This document shows, piece after piece, positions 50,078 to 57,960 of a stretch of DNA of 64,000 bases. The translations under genes and the position numbers were made by a program. The stretch covers positions 41,251 through 105,250 of the forward strand of contig NZ_QUZU01000019.1 of the NCBI RefSeq assembly GCF_004682055.1, written 5' to 3'. This DNA comes from Pseudomonas kairouanensis. GTDB lineage: Bacteria; Pseudomonadota; Gammaproteobacteria; Pseudomonadales; Pseudomonadaceae. The notes below the pieces were generated by a model. That model saw only the letters and a program-made list of their open reading frames with translations. It made no database searches and was not told where the DNA came from. How positions within the stretch are numbered: the stretch's first letter is position 1; every line of letters begins with the position of its first letter.

Positions 50078-50848
50078 TCAAATGCCCACCTCCGGTTCCG
50101 ACTTAGAGCCGTCCCAGCCCAATAAATGCTCATCGAGCGGTACCGGCCTGCGGTTGTTCAGGGTTGACCACCAGAACACCCAGCCAACGATCTGGAAGTT
50201 TTGTTCATACCGTTCTTCATGGTTCAGGTACTCGTCGGGGTGCTCGCTGGCATTGTGGCTGCGCATGCGCAAACCACCACCCGGTCGGTTGTAGAGGTAT
50301 TTGATGCGCAGCATGCCGTCGTGTTCGACGGCATAGATTTCGCCGTCGGTGATTTGGGTGCGGCCTCGGTCCACGGCGAGGGTGGCGCCTTGTTGGATGA
50401 TGTCGATCATGCTGTTGTCGACCATGTAGGCGCCCAGTGCGCGGTCGGGGTCGACGTTGAGGGTTTGGAGGGTGTGCAGGGAGACGCGGATGCGTTCGGT
50501 TGAGGTGAAAGTGGGGTGGAGAGGGATCTCCACGTCAATGTTTTCCGGGTGACGGGCAGGGCCCGTGAGGTATTTGCCGCTTTCTTCGCGGGTGGGCAGT
50601 GCATTCCTTGCAGTGGGGCCTTCCAACAGAAAGTTGGCCGGTGGGTGTTTGGGGCCTTCGCCGGTGCGCAGCCAGCGGCTGGAGACGCACAACAGTTCTG
50701 CGAACTCGTTGAGTCGGCCCATGGGCACGCCGCGTTTGAACCAGTTGTTCACGTGTTGAGGCGTGACCCCACGGTTCTTGGCGAAATCGGAGGCAGAAAG
50801 ATGAACTTCCCGCAGCAGCTCTTTTAAACGATCACCTGATTTATTCAT
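50078..50848 (-). CDS. S24-type phage-like repressor (XRE HTH plus LexA/CI autocleavage domain)
   Basis: 256 residues. The N-terminal HTH (DRLKELLREVHLSASDFAKNRGVTPQHVNNWFKRG) is followed by a linker and a peptidase S24 domain with Ser-Lys dyad S146 (MVDNSMIDIIQQGA) and K183 (LRIKYL). It is of the PrtR/CI type that is inactivated by RecA in the SOS response. No prophage or pyocin genes surround it. The start codon has no clear ribosome site and sits next to an inverted-repeat operator. Confidence 0.88.
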   Translation of the reverse strand: MNKSGDRLKELLREVHLSASDFAKNRGVTPQHVNNWFKRGVPMGRLNEFAELLCVSSRWLRTGEGPKHPPANFLLEGPTARNALPTREESGKYLTGPARHPENIDVEIPLHPTFTSTERIRVSLHTLQTLNVDPDRALGAYMVDNSMIDIIQQGATLAVDRGRTQITDGEIYAVEHDGMLRIKYLYNRPGGGLRMRSHNASEHPDEYLNHEERYEQNFQIVGWVFWWSTLNNRRPVPLDEHLLGWDGSKSEPEVGI

Positions 50849-50849
50849 A

Positions 50850-50897
50850 AACGCAGAGTTTACTGGCCGAAAAAATTATTCAAATAAACTATGCGTT
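50850..50897. promoter_or_regulatory. Inverted-repeat operator at the S24 repressor start
   Basis: AACGCAGAGTTTA (50850-50862) and TAAACTATGCGTT (50885-50897) are inverted copies matching at 12 of 13 bases, 22 bp apart. The first touches the repressor start codon. This is the expected layout for a pair of CI-like operator sites in an autorepressed promoter. Confidence 0.55.
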
Positions 50898-51004
50898 GAC
50901 TTGCGGGCGTAGGTTTTTACTGAGTTGTAGCCTGAGTTGTCCGACTAAAAAGTTTTATAAACTTAAGTTGTTGGTAGTTAAACTTTTGGTTTAGTTTCAG
51001 GCAT

Positions 51005-51037
51005 AAAAAAGCCCCGAAATAGTCGGGGCTTTTTTTA
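51005..51037. terminator. Bidirectional terminator beside ppa
   Basis: AAAAAAGCCCCG and CGGGGCTTTTTTT form a clean stem-loop with A-tract and T-tract. It ends the minus-strand ppa transcript 26 bp after its stop codon. Confidence 0.92.
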
Positions 51038-51062
51038 TTGGTGCAGCAATGAGTAATCGGGG

Positions 51063-51590
51063 TTAGCCCTTGTAGGCAGCTACCGACTTCAGGATCTCGG
51101 CACGGGCGGCGTCTGCGTTGCCCCAACCGTCGATCTTCACCCATTTGCCTTTTTCGAGGTCTTTGTAGTTCTCGAAGAAGTGCTTGATCTGTTCCAGCAG
51201 CAGTGGCGGCAGGTCGGTGTATTCCTTCACGTCCACGTACAGCTGGGACAGCTTGTCGTGGGGTACCGCGATGACTTTGGCATCGCCGCCGCCGTCGTCG
51301 GTCATGTTCAGGATACCTACTGGACGAGCGCGGATAACCGAACCTGGGGTAACCGGGTAAGGGGTTACCACCAGCACGTCGAGGGGGTCACCGTCGTCAG
51401 CCAGGGTGTTGGGGATAAAACCGTAGTTGGCCGGGTAGAACATCGGGGTGGCCATGAAACGGTCAACGAACAGGCAGTCGCTGTCTTTGTCGATTTCGTA
51501 TTTGATCGGCGCGTGGTTGGCCGGAATCTCGATGGCGACGTAGATGTCGTTCGGCAGGTCTTTGCCAGCCGGAATCTTGCTGTAGCTCAT
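51063..51590 (-). CDS. ppa: Inorganic pyrophosphatase, family I
   Basis: 175 residues. Metal and pyrophosphate site sequences are intact: ANYGFIPNTLADDGDPLDVLVV with the DxDxxD aspartates, and GKWVKIDGWGNADAARAEI. It hydrolyses PPi to drive biosynthesis. Single gene with a strong terminator. Confidence 0.97.
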   Translation of the reverse strand: MSYSKIPAGKDLPNDIYVAIEIPANHAPIKYEIDKDSDCLFVDRFMATPMFYPANYGFIPNTLADDGDPLDVLVVTPYPVTPGSVIRARPVGILNMTDDGGGDAKVIAVPHDKLSQLYVDVKEYTDLPPLLLEQIKHFFENYKDLEKGKWVKIDGWGNADAARAEILKSVAAYKG

Positions 51591-51699
51591 TGGGCGTTGC
51601 CCCCGTTAGTTGGCCAAGAAACTTGGCCGGATTGGCCTAAAAGTGGCGGCGATTATAGGCACATTCTGACGCCGATGCCATGCGCCAGACGTCGTACGG

Positions 51700-52515
51700 T
51701 CATTCGCCTTGCGGCTGATAACGCGGGTCGCTGGCTTGCAGTTGGAGCAGGCGGGCCAGGGGATCCTGGCGATAAAAGCGGCTCAGTTGGGCGTATACCT
51801 GTGGATAACTATTAGCCAGTAAATCCGGGGCGCTGAAAAAATATTCGCTGGTGACGGCGAAGAATTCGGCCGGGTTTTCGGCGGCGTAGGGGTCGATCTC
51901 GGTGTCGGCATCTGGGTTGGCATCCAGTTGGCGATTGAGGTCGTCGTAGGCGCCTTGCATCACGCTGGCCCACTCTTGCACGCGCATGTCGTTATGCAGG
52001 GGCGGCAGGCCGTTGGCGTCGCCGTTGAGCATGTCGAGTTTGTGCGCCAGTTCGTGGATGACCAGGTTGTAGCCTTCCCAATTGCCACTGGCCAGCACCC
52101 CAGGCCAGGCAAGGATTACCGGGCCTTGCTGCCAGGCTTCGCCGCTGTGCTCGCCGTCCCATTCGTGTTCGATGCCGCTGCTGTCGCGGTGGCGCTGGGG
52201 GCTGAGGAAGTCATCGGGGTACAGCACAATCTCGTGGAAACCCTGGTACCAGTCGAGGTCGCCAAGGTTCATCAGCGGCAGTTGCGCCTGGGCGGCGAGC
52301 AGCAGGCGTTGTTCCTGGTGCAGTTCAACGCCGGGCAGGGCCGTCAGGTGCTTTTCGGCGAGGAACAACACGCAGGCTTCGCGCAGCCACAGGTCCTGCT
52401 CGGCGGTGATGCCGTCGAGGAAGGTCAGGTGGTGGCGCACCCGTTGCCAGGTGTCATCGGCAATCGGGTGCTTGGCCAGCAGGCGCCGGCGACGCCAAGC
52501 GCTAAGGGACCACAT
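51700..52515 (-). CDS. mtfA: MtfA-type zinc peptidase
   Basis: 271 residues with HELAH (H154, E155, H158) in YNLVIHELAHKLDMLNGDANGLP and the later conserved ENPAEFFAVTSEYFF glutamate. E. coli MtfA binds Mlc and shows aminopeptidase activity. It is cytoplasmic. Only 6 bp separates it from the dedA stop upstream, so the two are co-transcribed. Confidence 0.92.
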   Translation of the reverse strand: MWSLSAWRRRRLLAKHPIADDTWQRVRHHLTFLDGITAEQDLWLREACVLFLAEKHLTALPGVELHQEQRLLLAAQAQLPLMNLGDLDWYQGFHEIVLYPDDFLSPQRHRDSSGIEHEWDGEHSGEAWQQGPVILAWPGVLASGNWEGYNLVIHELAHKLDMLNGDANGLPPLHNDMRVQEWASVMQGAYDDLNRQLDANPDADTEIDPYAAENPAEFFAVTSEYFFSAPDLLANSYPQVYAQLSRFYRQDPLARLLQLQASDPRYQPQGE

Positions 52516-52521
52516 CGCAGG

Positions 52522-53178
52522 TCAGTGCGGCTTGGCTTCGGAAGAAGTGCGGCCAAAGCGGCTGCGGAACACGCCAAGAATCATCGGCACCAGCGACAGC
52601 AGGATGATGAACACCACCAGCAGCGACAGGTTTTTCTTGATAAAAGGCACGTTGCCGAAGAAGTAGCCCAGGGTCACAAGGCCGCCCACCCAGAGGATGG
52701 TGCCCAAAACGCTGAACCCGAAGAACCGCCCGTAAGGCATCTTGGCGATACCGGCGACGAACGGCGCAAAGGTCCGCAGGATTGGCAGGAAGCGCGCCAG
52801 GGTCACGGTTTTACCGCCGTGCTTGTCGTAGAAGTCGTGGGTTTTTTGCAGGTAGTCGCGGCGGAAGATTTTCGAGTTCGGGTTGTTGAACAGGCGCTCG
52901 CCCACCGTTCGCCCAATCACGTAGTTGGTACTGTCCCCGAGGATCGCCGCCAGCATCAGCAAGCCGCCCAGCAACACCGGGTCCATGCCGCCGCCCGCGG
53001 CAACGGCGCCGGCAATGAACAGCAACGAATCACCCGGCAGGAAGGGCATGACCACAAGGCCGGTTTCGCAAAAGATGACCAGGAACAGAATGGCGTAGAT
53101 CCACGGACCGTAATTGGTTACCAGCATGTCGAGGTAGACGTCGAGATGCAGGATAAGGTCGAGCGGGTTGAAATCCAT
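52522..53178 (-). CDS. dedA: DedA-family membrane protein
   Basis: 218 residues from the ATG at 53178 (an upstream GTG at 53187 is the alternative). About five membrane spans and the DedA signature ETGLVVMPFLPGDSLLFIAGA, GDSTNYVIGRTVGERLF, FARFLPILRTFAPFVAGIAKM-like. DedA proteins act in lipid-carrier recycling (undecaprenyl-phosphate or PE flipping) and membrane potential maintenance. Confidence 0.93.
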   Translation of the reverse strand: MDFNPLDLILHLDVYLDMLVTNYGPWIYAILFLVIFCETGLVVMPFLPGDSLLFIAGAVAAGGGMDPVLLGGLLMLAAILGDSTNYVIGRTVGERLFNNPNSKIFRRDYLQKTHDFYDKHGGKTVTLARFLPILRTFAPFVAGIAKMPYGRFFGFSVLGTILWVGGLVTLGYFFGNVPFIKKNLSLLVVFIILLSLVPMILGVFRSRFGRTSSEAKPH

Positions 53179-53371
53179 GGATGGCACCTGTGTGAATGGC
53201 CCGGCTCAGCAGGCCAGTGCGGACGCTAGGGTAAGTAAGGCTACAAATATATGCCGCATTTCTTACAGCCCTGAAAGGTCCGCATTATACGGATTGAGAG
53301 GTGAAAAGCCTGTTGGTTTTGTAGCGGGGGATGTCGTGGGAGTTGGCCTTTCAAGCACCGCAGCGCCAAAT

Positions 53372-53459
53372 GTGGGAGGGGGCTTGCCCCTGATGGCAGA
53401 GCGTCAGTTACAAATTGTCTGACTGATACACCGCCATCGGGGGCAAGCCCCCTCCCACA
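53372..53459. repeat. REP pair (REPIN), GGGGGCTTGCCCC class
   Basis: GTGGGAGGGGGCTTGCCCCT and its inverted copy. It fills much of the 310-bp gap between dedA and the GNAT gene. The rest of that gap (53179-53371) shows no gene or other element that I can support. Confidence 0.9.
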
Positions 53460-53488
53460 TTGGGACATTGGTATTTTGAGAATTGGGC

Positions 53489-53947
53489 TCAGTCTTCGCT
53501 GATCGGCAACGTATAGTTCTTGAACTCCGTGTCCTCGCGAAACCCAATCGACTCATAGGTCTTCTGCGCCACCTCGTTGTCACTGCTGGTGGACACCCGC
53601 AGCCGCACTGCATGGGTTTCCTTGGCCATCTTCTTCGCCGTGCGCATCAGGTTGTCCGCCACCAACTGGCGGCGGGCGTCTTCGGCCACGTAGATGTCGT
53701 TCAGGATCCACACCCGCTTGAGCGACAAGGACGAAAAGCTCGGGTACAGCTGGCAAAAGCCGAGCACTTTCTTGTCGTCATCGTCGGCAAGGGCCAGGTA
53801 GATCACCGATTCCTTACGGCGCAGGCGTTTTTCCAGGAAGGCCCGCGATGAGTCCGGGAAAGGCAGGGCCCCGTAGAACTCGCGGTATTTGACGAACAAC
53901 GGGGTCAACAGGTCCAGGTGTTCCAGGGTCGCTTGAGTGATCCGCAT
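53489..53947 (-). CDS. GNAT-family N-acetyltransferase
   Basis: 152 residues from the ATG at 53947. The GNAT core is visible: VWILNDIYVAEDARRQLVADNLMRTA (motif A, with RRxxxG drift) and NEVAQKTYESIGFRED (motif B). Substrate unknown. It stands alone between the REP pair and eutC. Confidence 0.85.
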   Translation of the reverse strand: MRITQATLEHLDLLTPLFVKYREFYGALPFPDSSRAFLEKRLRRKESVIYLALADDDDKKVLGFCQLYPSFSSLSLKRVWILNDIYVAEDARRQLVADNLMRTAKKMAKETHAVRLRVSTSSDNEVAQKTYESIGFREDTEFKNYTLPISED

Positions 53948-54039
53948 GCCAGGCCTCAACTTCCAAATGGGGTATGACCACGCGAGCGGCCGTGACTTGA
54001 TGCTGCCTAAAGACGCGAAAAAGCGCAATCGTGCGGGTA

Positions 54040-54873
54040 TCAGTCCTTCGCTGGGCTGAGCAGGAAATTGCCCTTCATCAGGTCCGGATCGTCCGACTCG
54101 ATCGTCTGAACCTGCGCCTCATCCTTGAGATTGACGCCCGACAACTGGCGCCGACACGCCTCTCGCATCAAGTACAGCAAACGATGGGCCGCCATGCCAT
54201 AACTCAAGCCTTCCAGGCGCACATTCGAGATGCAGTTGCGATAGGCATCGGTGAGGCCGACCTTGGGGTTGTAAGTAAAATACAGTCCCAAACTGTCCGG
54301 CGAACTGAGCCCAGGCCGTTCGCCGATCAGGATCACGGTCATCTTGGCGCCAAGCAATTGCCCGATTTCGTCGGCCACTGCCACGCGGCCTTGCTCCACC
54401 AGAATGACCGGTGAAAGGGACCAGCCGTCTGCATGGCTCTGTTCCTCCAGGCGTGTCAGGAACGGCAAGGTGTGCTTATGCACCGCCAAGGCCGACAGGC
54501 CGTCAGCCACCACGACCGCCAAGTCCACCCCACCAGGGTTGGTCGAAGCATGCTCGCGTAGCATCTGTGCCGACTCATCACTCAAGCGCCGCCCCAGATC
54601 CGGGCGTTGCAGGTACATATGACGGTCAGGCGCAGCGCTGTGCAGCAACAGGCTGTCGCGGCCCCGCTCGGCCAGTTGGCTGCTAAGGCCCGCATGGTCA
54701 AACGGCAGGTGCACCGCGTCCCGTGCCTGGGCGTGGGCAAACTGAAAATCAAGCTGGGCGTTGGTGGGGATGCTGGTGCCGGTACGCCCCAGCGCGATGC
54801 GCGCCGGGGTCAGGCGGCGCAGTTCCAGCCACGGGTTCTCAGGTAGGTCAAGTTGCACGGGCGGCTCCTTCAT
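54040..54873 (-). CDS. eutC: Ethanolamine ammonia-lyase small subunit
   Basis: 277 residues from the ATG at 54873, which overlaps the eutB stop by ATGA; a GTG at 54858 with AAGGAG before it is a credible alternative. EutC blocks: NPWLELRRLTPARIALGRTGTS, HAQARDAVHLPFD, VVADGLSALAVHKH, ERPGLSSPDSLGLYFTY. With EutB it forms the adenosylcobalamin-dependent enzyme converting ethanolamine to acetaldehyde and ammonia. Confidence 0.95.
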   Translation of the reverse strand: MKEPPVQLDLPENPWLELRRLTPARIALGRTGTSIPTNAQLDFQFAHAQARDAVHLPFDHAGLSSQLAERGRDSLLLHSAAPDRHMYLQRPDLGRRLSDESAQMLREHASTNPGGVDLAVVVADGLSALAVHKHTLPFLTRLEEQSHADGWSLSPVILVEQGRVAVADEIGQLLGAKMTVILIGERPGLSSPDSLGLYFTYNPKVGLTDAYRNCISNVRLEGLSYGMAAHRLLYLMREACRRQLSGVNLKDEAQVQTIESDDPDLMKGNFLLSPAKD

Positions 54874-56264
54874 CCCAATTGCGCCAAGGCGTGGCGAAAC
54901 GCCGGTGGCAGGCTGTTGCCAAACTGCACCTTGCCGTCGGCTTGCGTGAAGATGCCCATTTTCGCCAGCCATTGTTCAAACTCCGGCGCCGGCTTTAAAC
55001 CCAGGGTCTGGCGGGCGTACAGGGCGTCGTGGAACGAGGTGGTCTGGTAGTTGAGCATGATGTCGTCGGAGCCAGGGATACCCATGATGAAGTTGATCCC
55101 GGCCACGCCGAGCAAGGTCAGCAGGGTGTCCATGTCATCCTGGTCGGCTTCGGCATGGTTGGTGTAGCAGATGTCGCAACCCATCGGCACGCCCAGCAAC
55201 TTGCCGCAGAAGTGGTCTTCGAGACCGGCACGGATGATCTGCTTGCCGTTGTACAGGTACTCAGGGCCGATAAAGCCTACAACGGTGTTTACCAAAAACG
55301 GCTTGAAATGCCGGGCCACCGCATACGCGCGGGTTTCGCAGGTTTGCTGGTCAACGCCAAAGTGCGCGTTGGCCGACAAGGCGCTGCCCTGGCCGGTCTC
55401 GAAATACATCAGGTTTTGCCCCAGGGTGCCGCGCTTGAGGCTCAAGCCTGCTTCGTAACCCTCTTGCAGTACGTTCAGGTTGATACCGAAGCTGGCGTTG
55501 GCCGCCTCCGTACCGGCAATCGACTGAAACACCAGGTCCAGCGGCACGCCACGGTTGATCGCTTCGATGGACGTGGTGACGTGGGTCAGCACGCAGGCCT
55601 GGGTGGGGATTTCGTAGCGCTGGATGATCGCATCGAGCATCTCCAGCATCGCGCAGATCGAGGCGATGCTGTCGGTGGCCGGGTTGATGCCGATCATGGC
55701 GTCGCCGTTGCCGTACAGCAGGCCGTCGAGAATGCTCGCGGCGATCCCGGCCGGTTCGTCGGTCGGATGGTTGGGCTGCAGGCGTGTGGATAAACGCCCG
55801 CGCAGGCCCATGGTGCCGCGAAACTGCGTGACCACGCGGATCTTCTGCGCCACCAGCACCAAGTCTTGCACGCGCATGATCTTGGACACGGCGGCCGCCA
55901 TCTCCGGTGTAAGGCCTGGCGCCAGCGCCCGTAGGCTGTGTTCATCGGCAGCGTCGCTGAGCAGCCAGTCCCGCAGGCCGCCTACGGTCAGGTGGCTGAC
56001 CGGTGCAAACGCCTGTTTGTCGTGGGTGTCGATGATCAGTCGTGTGACTTCGTCGCTTTCATAAGGGATCAGCACTTCCTCAAGAAATTGCTTGAGGGGG
56101 ATATTCGCCAACGCCATCTGCGCGGCCACCCGCTCGCCATCGTTCTGTGCGGCCACGCCGGCGAGGAAGTCCCCGGAGCGTGCAGGGCTGGCCTTGGCCA
56201 TCACGTCCTTGAGGCTGTCGAAGCGGTAGGTTTGTGTACCCACCGCGTGGGAAAAGCTTGCCAT
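54870..56264 (-). CDS. eutB: Ethanolamine ammonia-lyase large subunit
   Basis: 464 residues: MIGINPATDSIASICAMLEMLD, TQACVLTHVTTSIEAINRG, FETGQGSALSANAHFGVDQQTCETRAYAVARHF, CDICYTNHAEADQDDM. It binds adenosylcobalamin and substrate, which fits with B12-uptake genes elsewhere in the window. Between eat and eutC in an apparent eat-eutB-eutC unit. No microcompartment genes are present, so acetaldehyde is free and handled by ExaC. Confidence 0.97.
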   Translation of the reverse strand: MASFSHAVGTQTYRFDSLKDVMAKASPARSGDFLAGVAAQNDGERVAAQMALANIPLKQFLEEVLIPYESDEVTRLIIDTHDKQAFAPVSHLTVGGLRDWLLSDAADEHSLRALAPGLTPEMAAAVSKIMRVQDLVLVAQKIRVVTQFRGTMGLRGRLSTRLQPNHPTDEPAGIAASILDGLLYGNGDAMIGINPATDSIASICAMLEMLDAIIQRYEIPTQACVLTHVTTSIEAINRGVPLDLVFQSIAGTEAANASFGINLNVLQEGYEAGLSLKRGTLGQNLMYFETGQGSALSANAHFGVDQQTCETRAYAVARHFKPFLVNTVVGFIGPEYLYNGKQIIRAGLEDHFCGKLLGVPMGCDICYTNHAEADQDDMDTLLTLLGVAGINFIMGIPGSDDIMLNYQTTSFHDALYARQTLGLKPAPEFEQWLAKMGIFTQADGKVQFGNSLPPAFRHALAQLG

Positions 56265-56316
56265 ACAGTGTCTCCTTGACGACGGGAGCAGCGGCCCCCG
56301 TCGAGGTTTACGGCAG

Positions 56317-57750
56317 TTAGTGCAAGGCGGCTTCTGCGGCCTGGATCGCCGCGAATTCCTCTTCGGGCGTGCCTGCTACCAAGTGATGCCGGCTGTAGAA
56401 AGCAAAGTAAGCAATTAATACTCCATAGATGATCGCGGCGCCAATCACCACGCGCGGGTCCACCAAAAAGCCCGCCACCACGGCCACGCAGGCCAGTACC
56501 AGGGCAACCCCGGAGGTGAAGATGCCGCCCGGTGTGCGGTACGGACGGTCCATTTTGGGGCGACGAATGCGCAGGGTGATGTGAGCAGCCATCATCAATA
56601 CGTAGGAAATGGTTGCGCCAAAAACCGCCACCAGAATCAACAGGTCGCCCTGGCCGGTCAGCGACAGGCCAAAACCGATGATGCCGGGGATCACCAAGGC
56701 CAGTACCGGCGCCTTGCTCTTGTTGGTTTGGGACAGCTTGCGCGGCAAGTAACCGGCGCGGGACAGTGCAAAGATCTGCCGCGAATAGGCGTAGATAATC
56801 GAGAAGAAGCTCGCAATCAGCCCCGCCAAGCCTACAAGGTTGACGAAGCCGCCCATCCAGGTTGAACCGCCGTAAGACAACGCCAGCGCTTCCACCAGCG
56901 GGTTGCCGGATTTGACCAGCGCGTAGGTGCCCGCACCGCCCGGTGCAATCACCAGGATCAACAGGGCAAAACTGGTCAGCACCACAATGGCGCCAATCAG
57001 GCCACGGGGCAGGTCGCGTTTGGGGTTCTTGGTTTCTTCAGCGGCCAGGGGCACGCCTTCGACGGCCAGGAAAAACCAGATCGCGTAGGGAATCGCAGCC
57101 CATACACCTACATAGCCGAACGGCAGGAAGGTACTGGCGCCCTTGGCTTCGGTCACTGGAATATCCAGCAGGTTGGCCACGTTGAAGTGCGGCACCATCG
57201 ACACCAGGAACACGCCCAGGGCGATGGCGGCAACGGCGGTAATCACGAACATCAGCTTCAAGGCTTCGCCAACACCGAAGATATGGATGCCGATAAAGAT
57301 GATGTAGAACGCCAGGTAAATCATCCAGCCGCCAATACCAAACAGCGACTCGCAATAGGCGCCGATAAACACCGCAATGGCGGCAGGCGCGATGGCGTAC
57401 TCGATCAGGATGGCGGTGCCCGTAAGAAACCCGCCCCACGGCCCGAATGCACTGCGGGCAAAGCCGTAGCCACCGCCAGCGGTAGGGATCATGGAAGACA
57501 GTTCGGCCAGGGAAAAACACATGCACAGGTACATGGTGGCCATCAGCAACGTGGCCAGGAACATGCCGCCCCAACCGCCTTGGGCCAGGCCGAAGTTCCA
57601 GCCGGCGTAGTCGCCGGAAATAACGTAGGCAACACCAAGGCCCACTAACAGCACCCAGCCGGCGGCGCCTTTTTTAAGTTCGCGTTGTTGGAAGTATTGA
57701 GAGTCGACTTTTTCGAAGTCGACGGAAGATCCAGTCGGTTCGCTAGGCAT
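56317..57750 (-). CDS. eat: Ethanolamine permease
   Basis: 477 residues, about 12 spans, APC-superfamily transporter with LKKGAAGWVLLVGLGVAYVISGDYAGWNFGLAQGGWGG near the N-terminus, the signature of the Eat ethanolamine permease. It brings ethanolamine (from phosphatidylethanolamine) across the inner membrane. First of the eat-eutBC genes; no sigma-54 site was seen in its upstream region, which holds a REP pair. Confidence 0.93.
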   Translation of the reverse strand: MPSEPTGSSVDFEKVDSQYFQQRELKKGAAGWVLLVGLGVAYVISGDYAGWNFGLAQGGWGGMFLATLLMATMYLCMCFSLAELSSMIPTAGGGYGFARSAFGPWGGFLTGTAILIEYAIAPAAIAVFIGAYCESLFGIGGWMIYLAFYIIFIGIHIFGVGEALKLMFVITAVAAIALGVFLVSMVPHFNVANLLDIPVTEAKGASTFLPFGYVGVWAAIPYAIWFFLAVEGVPLAAEETKNPKRDLPRGLIGAIVVLTSFALLILVIAPGGAGTYALVKSGNPLVEALALSYGGSTWMGGFVNLVGLAGLIASFFSIIYAYSRQIFALSRAGYLPRKLSQTNKSKAPVLALVIPGIIGFGLSLTGQGDLLILVAVFGATISYVLMMAAHITLRIRRPKMDRPYRTPGGIFTSGVALVLACVAVVAGFLVDPRVVIGAAIIYGVLIAYFAFYSRHHLVAGTPEEEFAAIQAAEAALH

Positions 57751-57835
57751 GGGAAAGTACCTTTCGTTGTTATTGTTTTTTAACTCGGCCTCTGTGTGCC
57801 GAACGCAAATCGCAAGTACTTGTGAAGATCTAAAT

Positions 57836-57922
57836 GTGAGAGCGGGCTTGCTCGCGAAAGCGGTGTGTCAGTTGATGAGTTTGTAACTGATACACCGCTT
57901 TCGCGAGCAAGCCCGCTCCCAC
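57836..57922. repeat. REP pair (REPIN), GCTTGCTCGCGA class
   Basis: GTGAGAGCGGGCTTGCTCGC and its inverted copy GCGAGCAAGCCCGCTCCCAC, between eat and exaC. Confidence 0.9.
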
Positions 57923-57960
57923 ATTTTTAATTGCATTTCAAATATGGGAGGGGGTGATGG

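Noticed and set aside
50078..50848. Resident prophage or pyocin cluster
   Set aside because: Only the S24 repressor is present; no structural, lysis or integrase gene lies nearby.
57751..57960. Sigma-54 promoter before eat
   Set aside because: No -24/-12 pair with correct spacing was found on the minus strand here.
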